NCBI GenBank assembly: GCA_030849065.1 | Contig: JASAON010001648.1 | Location: 1 to 64,000, forward strand | Reading direction: 5' to 3' | Source: Jaenimonas drosophilae | Lineage: Eukaryota > Euglenozoa > Kinetoplastea > Trypanosomatida > Trypanosomatidae | DNA length: 64,000 nucleotides | Shown: piece after piece, positions 43,343 to 55,300 of the stretch | Layout of the letters: each line of letters opens with the position of its first letter | Numbering within the stretch: the stretch's first letter is position 1 | The notes under the pieces: generated by a model | Told to the model about the DNA's origin: nothing | What the model saw: only the letters and a program-made list of their open reading frames with translations | The model's database searches: none | Made by a program: the position numbers and the translations under genes

Positions 43343-46300
43343 CTACTGCTCTAAGACGATGGAGGTTCCGGCAAGTACAAAGCGTTTTGCCGTCTCCACA
43401 CCCTCACAGGGAAGTACGAAATCGCAGAGGTAGTCCTCCTTCGTACAGTTGGCGTAGACAGGTACGCTGACGGAGGCCTTGTGCTCCGGTACCGTCGTCA
43501 TCCACGCAATGTAGGTCTTGGGCATCGCAAACACGGCGGCCTCATCTGCGGTTGCAATCGGTTGGAGAAGGTCCTTATCATCGAGGACAGCTCCCTGAAG
43601 AAGAAGACCCTCGAGGCAAACAGGAATCGGGGCATTGGCGGGAGGGTTGGATGTGCTCGCCACCAGCTTGAGCGAGACGAGGGGCTTCTTGATGGTGTGG
43701 GCGGTATCCTGACGCAGCGCGTTCAGGAATGTCTTCGCCCTAAAGAGTGAAGAGATGTTGAGGGTGGACTTCAGAAGACCGCCATTCACCGTCACAGTGT
43801 ACATCTGAGAGATGGCCACTGCTCGACGCAGGAGGGCCTGCATCCATGGCATCATGCGCGCCGCAGACGGGAAGCAGCCCTCCCACTGAGGCGGCACCTC
43901 ACCGCTAATCATGGACGAGGCTTCAGCGCGCCGCTGCTCCGTAAGAAGGGCGGTACCCTCCACCACCTTGCGGAGGTCATCCATGGACGCCTCCACAACC
44001 GCCACGAGTTTGAGTGCAGCAGCAACCTCTGCCGCCATGAATCCTTCAATGGGGTTTGTTTTGCCGTGCGTTGCGGCCACGTGGTGCGTCAGGAGGTCGG
44101 CGTGTGGCGCGGTGAGGCTGCTCCATGCCTGAAGAATGGGCGACAAGCGCGCACCCCACTCTTCGCGGTTCATGGTGGCCTCCTCCTTCGCCTCGTTGAT
44201 GCGCTGAAGATTTCCAATGATCTCCTTCACACGGGTGATTTGCACGACACGATCGGCATTTGGAGGCAGGGCGAAGAGCTCCGGGACATCATTGTCAGGT
44301 AGAGCCTTGATGGCCTTCATGTAGTCCTTGAACTGACCTCCATCGGGGACACGAGAGTGGTGGAAGATGGGCTCCACCTTGGAGTTCTGTGAGGGCAAGC
44401 ACTTGGCCTGGAAGAAGCCGTCAATGTAGGTGGTCAAGATGCGTGAGTCGTAGTCCGTCTCCATCTTGCCACCGTAGATGGCGCTATCAAAGATGCCTCG
44501 GATCGACTTCCAATCCACCTCATGCCGGGATTGCCGAATAACAATGTCGGCTGCCGACTTCAGGTCGGAGGCAGTCACCTCGTACATCTTGGACCAGCCT
44601 TGCGGAATGTAGGAACGGCGCTCTTGAATGATGGCGTGCAGAGAGGCTGCCACAAAGAGGAGCTCCTTCTGCTGCACCTCCTTCGACTCGAGGAAGGATT
44701 TGCCCCAGTCGCTGTAAGTGCGGATGAGGTTCTGCTTGATGCCTGGAGGTGCCTCGAAGGTCACCTTCATGCACTGGGAGAGGAGGATCGTCGGGAACTC
44801 GTCGTGGGCCTCCGTCGTCAGAAAGAGGCGGAAATTCTGGTGCAACGTGAGGCGGTTGAGCTCCTTTTGAAGGGTGATGACCCACGGAATAACGAGATGC
44901 AGATTCTTGAGGAAGAGCCACTCACCGCGCTCAGCCGCCTCGCGAAGGAGACGCATCGCCTCGTCCGTCTGCCCTCCTCCCATGGCAAGCTGATGAAATC
45001 GGCTCTTGCCAACCTTGTCGCATGCAATACTCTGCAGCTCCTGTGAGGGATCGGCACCGGTCGTTGTGATGAGCAGAACGGGCGTGCTGCTCTCGGTGGA
45101 GTCCACGAGGGTCGCCAGGGTTCCGCTCTCCCCAAGTGAATCCACCTTCAGCAGTTGGCAGGCCACCAAACTCATGGCGGCAATGAGGCGATCGCTGCGC
45201 AGTGTCTTCATCACAATCAACCGCTGGAAGGAAGTGAGGGGCTTGAGGAAGCTGGGGTACTCCTGCTCTGGGGTTGAGGTACGCATCCACTCGAGCCACA
45301 CATCGGCCTCGTGGAGGTGAAGTTTCGACGCGAGATCGGGGAAGAGGGCGGAGAGCTGGCGGAACTGATCGGCAGAGTCGGGCAACACAAATGAAGGCAC
45401 ACGGATGTCCTTGCACCGCTCCTCCGAGGCAATCGTTTGGTCGAGGAAGAAGTCCCACTCCGTTGTCGTACACTCATTAGGGGAGAGTGCGTGCGCAAGG
45501 TGAATGGCAAACACTACACGATGCTGCTTGAGCAGCGAGCGGGAAATGCTCGACACCGTCTGTTGAATGAAGGTCTCCTTGAGCACCCCAATCTTGGTTT
45601 CTGGGTCCGTTCGAAGCTCCTTGTGCGCGGCCAGTGTACGTGTGAAGAGATCCATGAAGACGCTGAAGGAAAACTGGTACATGTGGCTCAGCTCCTTCAG
45701 GCCCTTGGTGAGGAAGTAGATGCGACTTGCCGTCGTGGCAAAGGGGCGGTAGACGTTGCGCTTGAGGTCGAGCTGCTCCTGCACTTCCTTGGACTTGGCG
45801 AGGGAGTCACCAATGACGCTGGCCTGGGTCTTGATTTGGTTGAGAGACTCAATGAGGCTGACATTCTCAAGTAGTGAGCCCTTGGAGTTGGCAAGGTCGC
45901 TGAGGAGGCTCTCCTCCAGCTGTGCAAGCTGCATCTTGAGCTTCTCCTCCTCCTTGAGGATCTGCAGCTTCTCCTTCTCCAGCTCCGGCTGCTCGTGTTG
46001 AATGGTGATGCCAAGGAACTGTCCTTCTAGACCACTCTGGGTGATGGAGAAGCTCACTGGGGTGAGGTAGCTCAGCACATCGGGGGAGACGAACAAGTCG
46101 GTGGAGCGGGTGACGAGGTACAGCTGGAAGCCATCCGCGTAGTCCACGGTGCGTCGATCGCCAATCTGAATGACGCGCTTCGTCCCTTCATTGTGCAGCT
46201 CCTTGCGGAGAATGGCGTACATGAAGGGCTCAATGCGATCCACATCGGTGATGATGAACTTCTTGCCAAAGCGCAGGGCGAGCTCGAGGGCCGACACAAG

Positions 46301-49300
46301 ACGCTCCTCCGAGATGCTGCACTGCTCCACCACCTCCTTCTTGCCCTTGAGGTGATTCACGAGCCAGTCAATCGCCTGGCCAGAGGGATCCTCAATGAAG
46401 GGCGTCGTCGTCTGCTCCTGAATCATCACCGCATTGTCCATGGAAAGCTCATCTCCAGGAAGGCCTTCTGCCTTGTAGTGAAGCTGCACGCTCTCCTCAC
46501 GAAGGAAGGTGAAGAAGTGGAAGTCATCCACCCCCTTCACTCGTGCCTTCCAGTCCTCCACGACGGAGCCACGCACATCCTCCGCCTCTCCACCAAGGTA
46601 GGTCACGAAGCCAGCCGCCAACAGGCAGCGCTTGGGCAGCGAATTGACGTCGGCATTGATGGCCTTCATCTGAGCACTCCAACGAGAGTGCTCTGTTCCG
46701 AGCTTCGACAGCAGCTCCTTGGCGTTGGTGAGGAGCTGCTCAGCCTGCTCCAGGTGGCCCTTGAGACGCTCCGCCTCGGTGGTCTTGTCGCGAAACTTCT
46801 CCTTGAGCTGCTCAACCTTCCCCTCCACCTTGTGCAGCTTGCCTTCGTACTTCATCTTCTTGGCCTGGCCATCCTTGAGGTTGGTCTCATACTCCTTCAG
46901 CTCATCGCGCATCGGCTGAACCGTCTCGAGCACCTTGCTGTACTCAATCACTGCCCGCAGCCACTCCGCCATCGGAGAAGCCGCCTTCGACGCACGGCTG
47001 ATGACGTCGCGCTTGAAGGAGGACTCCTTGGCATTCATGAACTTCTCCACCTCCGCACGTGTTTGGGGTGAGACGCTGTTGATGTCGTAGTTAAGAATTT
47101 GGCCCTTGATATCACCAGCCAAGATTTTTCGAATGGCAGCCCAGTTGCGCTCGCCCTTGCAGTTGAGGAGGACAATGACGCCTTCCATCACATCCTGCAC
47201 GGCGGTGGGCGGCTGCTTCATCGACTTGAGCTCTGAAAGGTGGTCGCTCTTGATGGAGCTCACCGCCGAGAGGGCATCGTTGAGGACCGGCTGAATGGCG
47301 CTCAGCTTCTTCTCAATCACCGCCTTGCGCTCCTGGATGGCCGCCTGTTCCTTGTCAAGCCCCTTCTGGATCTTGTGGATGCCGCGCTTCTGCTCTCCCG
47401 CCTCCTCCATCTTCTCCTGAATCTCCTTGAGTGCCTCGTCAGCTTCAGTCTGTTTGGCCTCCAGCATCGTCTTCTTCTCTGACACATCCGAGGCGATGTG
47501 GTCCACGTTCTCCTGCGCCTCATCGAGCTTGGCCACACCACTCGCCAAGCGCTTCTGCGAGTCGGTGATTTCGGTCCGCTTCTTCAAGAAGAGATGTTCG
47601 TAGGTGGAGCAGAGGCACTTGAAGTGCTGTGGAGAGTACTTCTCACCAAAGCCACGATGCATGTGGACGAGCTCGGTGGTGAGACTGAAGTCCTTCGTGT
47701 CGTTGCGAGCATCAAGAATCTTGAAGACGTCCTCAATCATCATGCGTGGAATCACCTTGAGGCTGCCGCTATCCCATGTGCCCATCCAGTAGACGTTGCA
47801 CCGCGTGAAGAGAGCGGGATTGGCACGGCACTGTGCCTCGTAGTTGGGATTGGTTGAGTCCATCACCACCACAACATGGAGGAAGCGTGCGATGCGATCA
47901 ATGAAGTAGTTGTAGGTGGACATGCCCTCACCCATCGCATCCTCCTTGAGGGGTCCGAGCATCGCATCCTGTTCTTCAGGAGTGAAGAGGCCCGTGACCT
48001 CGCCAGAGGAGAGGAGTGAGTTGATGCTCTCGAGGAAGACGGGGTTGAAGAAGTTGAAGTCCTCCAGCAGGAGCACCACACTCTGGCCCTCCACACCAGC
48101 CTTGGTCATGACCGACTTCAGCTCGGTGTAGAACTGCTTCACGCCATACTCGCGTGTGAGGCCGAGGGAAACCACGTCAGTACGGCTGTTGTAGGCCACG
48201 AGACGCACGATTTCCGACGCACAAACACCGGAGCGTCCAATGAGGAGGAGATTTCCACGCTCCTGTGACAGCACACGATCCACACGTGCAATCCACGCAC
48301 AGACTTCAGGAATGAGCTGAATGTTGAGGTCTGCGTACTCGCGGGAGTAGTTCAACAGTAGCATCTCTGAAGACTTCTTGAGGTCATCGAGGCCTGTGGA
48401 GGTCAGCTTCTTCTTGCCAGATGCAGATGCATCGAGCCAGGAGACGTAGTACACCGATTCCTTGTCGGTTGGGGCACCCTTGTGGCCAACCAAGAAGGTC
48501 AAGTTGTCCTTGATAACCTTGGTGAGTTTCATGCGCTCCTCCACCGTGATGAGGCGATCCACAAAGATGCGACGGCCCTCGTAGGCGATGGCATCCCCAA
48601 TCTCCGCGGATGAGTACGAGAGCAGATTCAAGGCCCACTTGGTGATGTCGCGTGGATTGAAGATGTAGTGCGGGGCGGTATCCACGGTGCAGCGGGCGGA
48701 GATGATCTCGTAGACCGTCGTCATGATCCGCGCAATGTCAGCAGCACCTTTACCCGGAATGTTGAGCTGCAGCCGCTGACTCTGCATCATAATATTGAAG
48801 AACTCCGAATACACGAGCTGGAGTGCCTCTCGGGTTGGGTAGGAAATAGAGAGGACCGACACAATGGCCAGGAAACGTGGGGCGACGGGGTAGCGTCCCA
48901 TACTTCCGGGAGGATTCATGCTACCCACAATCTGCACGCGCTCCACCGTCACCCACTCCAAATCGGAGTCGTAGAAACCGTTGTAGAGGATAAGCTGCTG
49001 CAGCAACGAGTGTAGCTGCACCGTGCCGTACTTGTCAGGCTTGGGAAGGTTGAGGTCCTTGAGGAGCAACACCAGCCGTTCCGCCTCCTTGGGTCGAAGT
49101 ACCTTTCCTTGGTTGGTGTTGAAGGTTTGGCAGGTCTGCTTCAGCTTCTGAATGACGTGGAGGGCCTCGGTCTGCGCGGAGCAGTTCACTGTCGCAACAC
49201 GGGTGCTGAAGCTCTGCTCAAACAAGTTGTTGAGGAGCATCGTCTTTCCGCAGCCTTCGGGTCCGACGAGGATGAAGGGACGATAGACCCCAGGCTTGAG

Positions 49301-52300
49301 TGGCTTCGACCACGCCTTCATAATCTCCAGCGAACGCTGGCAATCCACGGTTGGCACCATGGGATGGCGGAAGAGATCATCCACAGAGATGTCCAGCGAC
49401 GGCTCAAACTCGAAGCTGAGGTAGCGGCCCGCCTCCGCATCGTACTTGAAGTCGATGGGGTTCTTTGGGTCAGGCGCCTTCTCCCCCACCAGGTACAGGA
49501 TGTCCTTGGCGTAGTCTTTGCGGAGCTCCTCTGGTAAGTAGGAGCCCAAGCCGTAGATCAAGGCCAAGGCAAACTGAGCCTTGGTTGTGCAGTCCTGCAG
49601 CTGGCTCAGACCCGACATGACCAAGCCAGTGCGTGTCGTCTCCACGATTAACTTCTCCGTGGCGGTGAGGGAATCAATGGCCTTGTAGAAGTACTCATCA
49701 ATCCACCGCTTAAGCTGCGCGCGGGACTCCTCGGGGCGGTCCATGAGCCACGACGCCACGGCAATCTTCGGGTCCACATCCTCCTCCGAGAGGTAAATGA
49801 TACCCATACGGGAAACGGTGGCGGGTGAGGCATACTCGAGGCTGTGTGTCTCAAAGAGGAAGTTCACGTTGTCTCCAAACTGAATACGCACGCCGTTGGG
49901 CATCGTGAGCAACTTGTTGTCGTCAAGGACGGAGTTGAGGGATTCAACCCACTCGGGGTCGATATCACCATCGCAAAAGACCCACGACTGGACCTCATTC
50001 GCCTCCTTCACCACCTTGCGGGCAGCCTCGGTCAGGACGCCATCGAACCACTCTCGGGTGTCGGGGTCCATGTGGCCGAGGAGCTGATTGCGCGGGAGAG
50101 CCTTGGGGTTGACGATGTAGAGGGGCATCTGCTTGCCAAGACGCTGAAGGGCCTTGCGGAGGACCTTCATGAGCGTACTCTTGCCGCTACCACTGGGACC
50201 GACGAGGACCACACCCATGCGCTGGCGAAGGGCTTCGTAGAGCTGCAGAATCTTCTGCACCTGTGCCTCCACCAGCTGCAGGTTGAGGTCCTTCAAGGAC
50301 TCCTCAATCGCGGGACGAAGTTCCTTGTAGTCAATCTCCATGATGGAAATGCCAGGGAAGACGTCGTTGATGAGGTTGTTGAAGAGTACCGCATCATCAA
50401 AGGTCAGCTTCGATAGCGTGTTTACGCGTAGTGACTTGATGAGGAGCTCGCTCTCCTTGGCCAAGATCTTCTCTGGGCTAATCTCCACCTTTCCAGCAAT
50501 GCGCTCCATCAGAAAGTCGTGAATGAGCGTACCACCTAGACGCAGCACCGCCTTCATGGCTCGAAGTCCCCAATCGTAGTGTTGCTGCGCCGAGAGAAGC
50601 TGCTTGGACAGGTTGAAGATCTCCACCGTCTTCTTGGCCAAGTCCTTGGCATTCTCAAAGCCCTCGCTGAAGAGGATCGTCTCCGTGATGAGTTCATTGT
50701 CGGGTGCACTCATGGCAATGGAGCGGAAGAGCTGCTTGAGATTGTCTGGAAGCTTGCTACGACCACCGTAGCCCTTACCAGCAGGATTCAATGTGACGAA
50801 GATGCCAGCGTTGCTGCTCACGTCGATCTCACGGCCAAGCAGGTGGCAGTGGGGATCTCCATTCTTCAGAGCTTCCTGAATGATTTGAATCATTTGGGAC
50901 ACAGCGGACAGCTGATCCACCTTGAGACGGTTGAACTCATCAAAACATCCCCAGGCACCACACTTGACCAGGCCCGTGAAGATGCGGCCCATGGACTTGA
51001 AGTCAATGCCCTCATCACAATTGAAGACGAGAACCTGACGACCCATGGCGTTGCCCAACGCCTTGACAGACTCCGTCTTGCCGGTTCCTGCCGGGCCGTA
51101 GGGATTGCCACCGTAGCCAAGTTGCATGCCTTGGGTGAGGGTGAGGTAGCAACGGTCCGTGAGTGGGGTGTGCACGAGCTTCGGAGCATTGCCTTGGTAC
51201 TCGTAGCTGTAGTTGAACTCAGCATCCACCATCCGCAGGACGCAGTTGTCACGGTTGTCCAAGTAGAAGCGCAGCTGCTTCCTCCACAGCCAGTCCGTCT
51301 CCTTCTCCACGTTGTTGTTGATGAGCAGCTCCACAACCTCAATGTTATGAATGAGGTCCATGATGAGTGCCTTGAGCTTGATACCGACAAGAACATCGCT
51401 GTTGCCGCCGGCGTAGGCCGTGAGCTCGCGGAGTTGGGCCTGGAGATTGGCCTTGTGCTGCTGCAGTGCACCGCCCTTGGATTGGGCAATGGCCTCTTCC
51501 GTCTTACGGGTGAAGTTGATCATCTCCGCCGTACACAAGATTTGCGAGGCGTAGGTGCCAATATCCATCTTTGCCACACACTGCGCGAGGTGAGTCTTGA
51601 GGGTGTCCTTCATGGCTCCATCCAAGACGGATAGCCACCGCTCCACCTCCTCAGTGATGCGCACGGCCTTGGTCAGGGGCACCACCTCACCCTCCAGCGA
51701 CTGAAGACGAACAATGTTCTCCTTCGCACTGTCAAAGTGTACGCTGTGAATGCCCATGAAGAGCTTCTTGAGGTGTGACTGAATGACGGACGGGTTCTTG
51801 CTCTGCGCCAGAATCTCCAGCAAATCATCATCACTAATGAAGTAGAAGCGTGGGAAGCTCTCACGCTTCTCCTCCAGGTACTGATTCAAGGACTTTTGGC
51901 AGCGTTCGAGTTGCTCTAACACACTCGTGAGCATGGCCTTGTACTCGGCGTGGGAAGCTAGGCTCACCAGACGATTGTCTGCCTTGACGGCCTCCATAAT
52001 GACCAGGTATTGCTTATCGATGCGGTCAAAGCGTTGTTGTTCGTTGGGGAGAGCGCCACGACGGAAGATGGGCTCGAGATAGACCCATCGCCGCTGAATC
52101 TGGTTCATGTGGCGGAGGTACTCATCGAGGGTTGCGAGACGCTCCTCCCACTTGTTGGCATCGCTGGCGAACATGGCAAAGTAGGGGGATTCCTTCATGC
52201 TAAGCAGCAACGCCTGATTATCGCTGAGGGCGGAGATGGTGTCCTTCCACTCCGTGATGAGAACCATGCCGGGCCGATCGGGATGTGGGCAGAGTGTGAA

Positions 52301-55300
52301 GCGGGCTTCCGTTCCCCACGCACGTACATCATCCAAGGCCTCACGAATCTGTGCCTCACCTTGCGCACGACTGTGGAGCTTCTTGATGGCCACCTCCTGC
52401 TTCAGGATGTTTTCGTAGCGGTCCAAGATGTGGCCAAAGGTCACTGTGTCCTGCGTCACGTTGCGCAGCCCCAACAAGCCAAAGAGCTCCACCCAGTGGG
52501 TCGGGGTGAAGCCATCGCCACGTACAAACTTCAAGAGCGGGGCACACTTACTCCACTGGTCGAGCATCGTGCGGATGTGCACCGTCACAGTGTTGGCAGG
52601 GATCTCCTTCAGCCGCTCCTGCCACAAACGTACAAAATCTTCGAAGCGGTAAATCTTGGAGCGGAAGATGATCCACGACTCACCCTTGAGCGCCTTCACC
52701 TCCGTCTGGTACTCCCCGAGCAGGCTCCACATGGTGAAGTACTCCTCTACATCCTTCTCGAGCTCCTCCAGTGGCTGCAAATCGGGGTCATCCATCTGGA
52801 AGTACTGGCACTGCTTGCACAGCTCATCTCCCGTTTCGCGCAGGCCCTTCACCTCCTCACGACGGCGAGAAACAAACTCGAGGGGTGCCGCGGCGTTGAC
52901 GTCCTTCGGTTTGAGCTCGTTCCACTGATTGGTGAAGCGCTCCACATCCTTATTCCAGTTCTGCAGCATTTCACTGACGGAGAACTTCATCTTGTTGAGC
53001 TGGTCCTCCACCTCCTTCTCGTGGGCATCCAGTCGGCCCATGTAGGCCTCCCACTTCTTCATGGTGGCGGCAAAGTCGAGACCGCCACCGCCCGTCATGC
53101 TCTGGTAGAGCACATTCTTGTTGTAAAAGTGGTGGAACTCCACCTCTTTTGTTGGGCGTTGCTCCATCAACTCGGCGTAGAGCATGTTGGCCTCGCCAAT
53201 CTCATCGAGCTTCGTGAGCTTGCTGTCAAGACACTGCTCCACCTTAGACAAGAAGGACTCGATCCCAGACAAGTGCTGCTCCGCGCTCTGCCGCAGCGTC
53301 ACCTTCAACGCCTCGGTGAGTCGGAAGAGATGCTCCTCCACCACACCCTTGATGGCGGCGGTGCATAGGGTGATGCAGCCACACTTGATGAAGAGCTCCT
53401 CCGAGTTGATCTCCTTGCCCTTTTGCTTCAACAGACGAATACTCTGCTCCCAGTGTTGCACCTCCTTGAGCGAGGCTCCCACAATCTCCTCCAAGGTTGG
53501 ATTGCCCGCCTGACCACAGCGGCCAATCACCAACATGGGGGTGAAGCGCTTGAGCTCGTGTTGCACCTTCTTGAAGAGACGCCCAGCTTGCTGCATCACG
53601 GCAAAGATGGCCTGCTCGTTGCGAGCGGGCATCCCGGCAAAGATGTCGGTGCGTGAGGAGCAGCCTTGAAAGCGGATCGGGAAGGTGATGAAGTCCTTCA
53701 TTTGTAGGTAGTACTGCTGGCGTAGGGACTCCAGCGGAGGACGCAAGCCAGCCTGGCCGGTGAGGCCATCAAGAACGATGTCGGCGCGTATCTCGGACAC
53801 ACTCTCGTGCAGGCTCTCCAGACCTTGTTGGTATTGGCTCTCCATGGCCTTGTAGAGCTGCATATCCCAGTACTCCCTCCACGCATCGGTGTTGCCAAAG
53901 CCAGACGTCTCCATCTTTTCACGGATGACCCGCACCTTGCCCAGCCAGCGATCGCGGGCCTTGAGCAAGTCAATGTGAAACAACTCCGCCACAATGATGC
54001 CAATGTCTCGGTGGAGCTTGTGCAGGCGTCGGTTGTTGTTGGTCAGTGACTGCGAGGCGGAGTTCAGCTTGGCAATAAACTTATCTGCCTCGTTGCTCTT
54101 CCACGTGAGTTGGTCATTGCCGCGGGCTGCGATGACCTTCTCAAAGGCCACCGCAGGCTCCAGAAGCATGGCGTCTGTGCTTGGGATGATATCCTTGGAC
54201 ATGGTGTTGTAGGTGTTCGCCACACGCTTCAAGGCGAGACCTTTTTGGTAGAACTCGTGGCCCTGTTTGGAGAGGCGAATGACGGACTCTGGAATACGGA
54301 ATCCCATGGCGCTGAAGATGCGCACCTCCTTCAGCAGCTGCACGAGACGTTCGGAGAAGTTCACCTCCACCTGGCCATCCACGTTGATCTCCATCAAGGA
54401 AGAATTGGCATCGAGGCGGAGGTTGGAGAGGTTGTCCTCCACATCCATCACCCAGTTTCGGAAGACCTCTTGTTCGTAGTCGTCGATATCCTCGGCGAGG
54501 TGCTTGCTGTCCTTGAGGAACTCCGCCGAGTTGGCGAGGTCGGAGAGCACCGACCTGCACATGGACTGCATCTCCTTCACACGTGCGGAGAGCTGCCGCA
54601 CCCACACAATGTTATTCACGACGCCCGGCATGAAACGGCCCGTTTGCGACTTGCGGTCCTCCTCCTCCAGCACCGCTTCATTCTCCGCGCTCTCCGAGCG
54701 GTGCTCGAACTCGAGACGGATTGATTGCAGCCGCTCGTTTAGCTTTGATAAGAAGCCATCCCGCTCCGACAGGAGCTCCTTTGAGATGATGGGTCGCTTC
54801 ACAAGTTGGTGGAAGCATGAGAACTCATTCAGCACCGTTTGTGGGGCCAAGTTTCCACGTGACGAGAAGAAGTCATGAAGGGCGGCCGCACAGCGATGCT
54901 CAACGGGCTCCAATCGTCGGTAGAAGGCGTGGAGCGAGATGGACCACGTCTTGTCAGTGGCGGCGGAGGAGGCGAAGACGTCCACGTCGGCAAACACATC
55001 CCACAACACCTCCGTCTTGAGGCTCTTGAAGGTGTTGGCGTCGAGGAGCTCAGCCGCCTCGGAAAGAATCTCACGCAGCGCCTGCACGGCTCGAAGGCGG
55101 TCCACCATAGCGATGAGGGCCGTGTCCTTGTACGCAGCACCCCACGAACCACCAAAATCAATGGTGCTGAGTTTGTGGCAGGCAGAGCACCAATCATCGA
55201 GAAAGGAGATAGCCAACTCCAGCGCGTTCTTATCGCCATGGAAGACACCGCCAGCGTTGCGCACACGTAGCTTGAAGTACCGCGCGAGATCCGCCCCAAC

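Noticed and set aside
52010..53368. 452-codon plus-strand open frame
   Set aside because: It is antisense to the dynein-2 heavy chain, whose frame is strongly conserved; the plus-strand product is Leu/Val/His-rich with no domain, a typical shadow frame.
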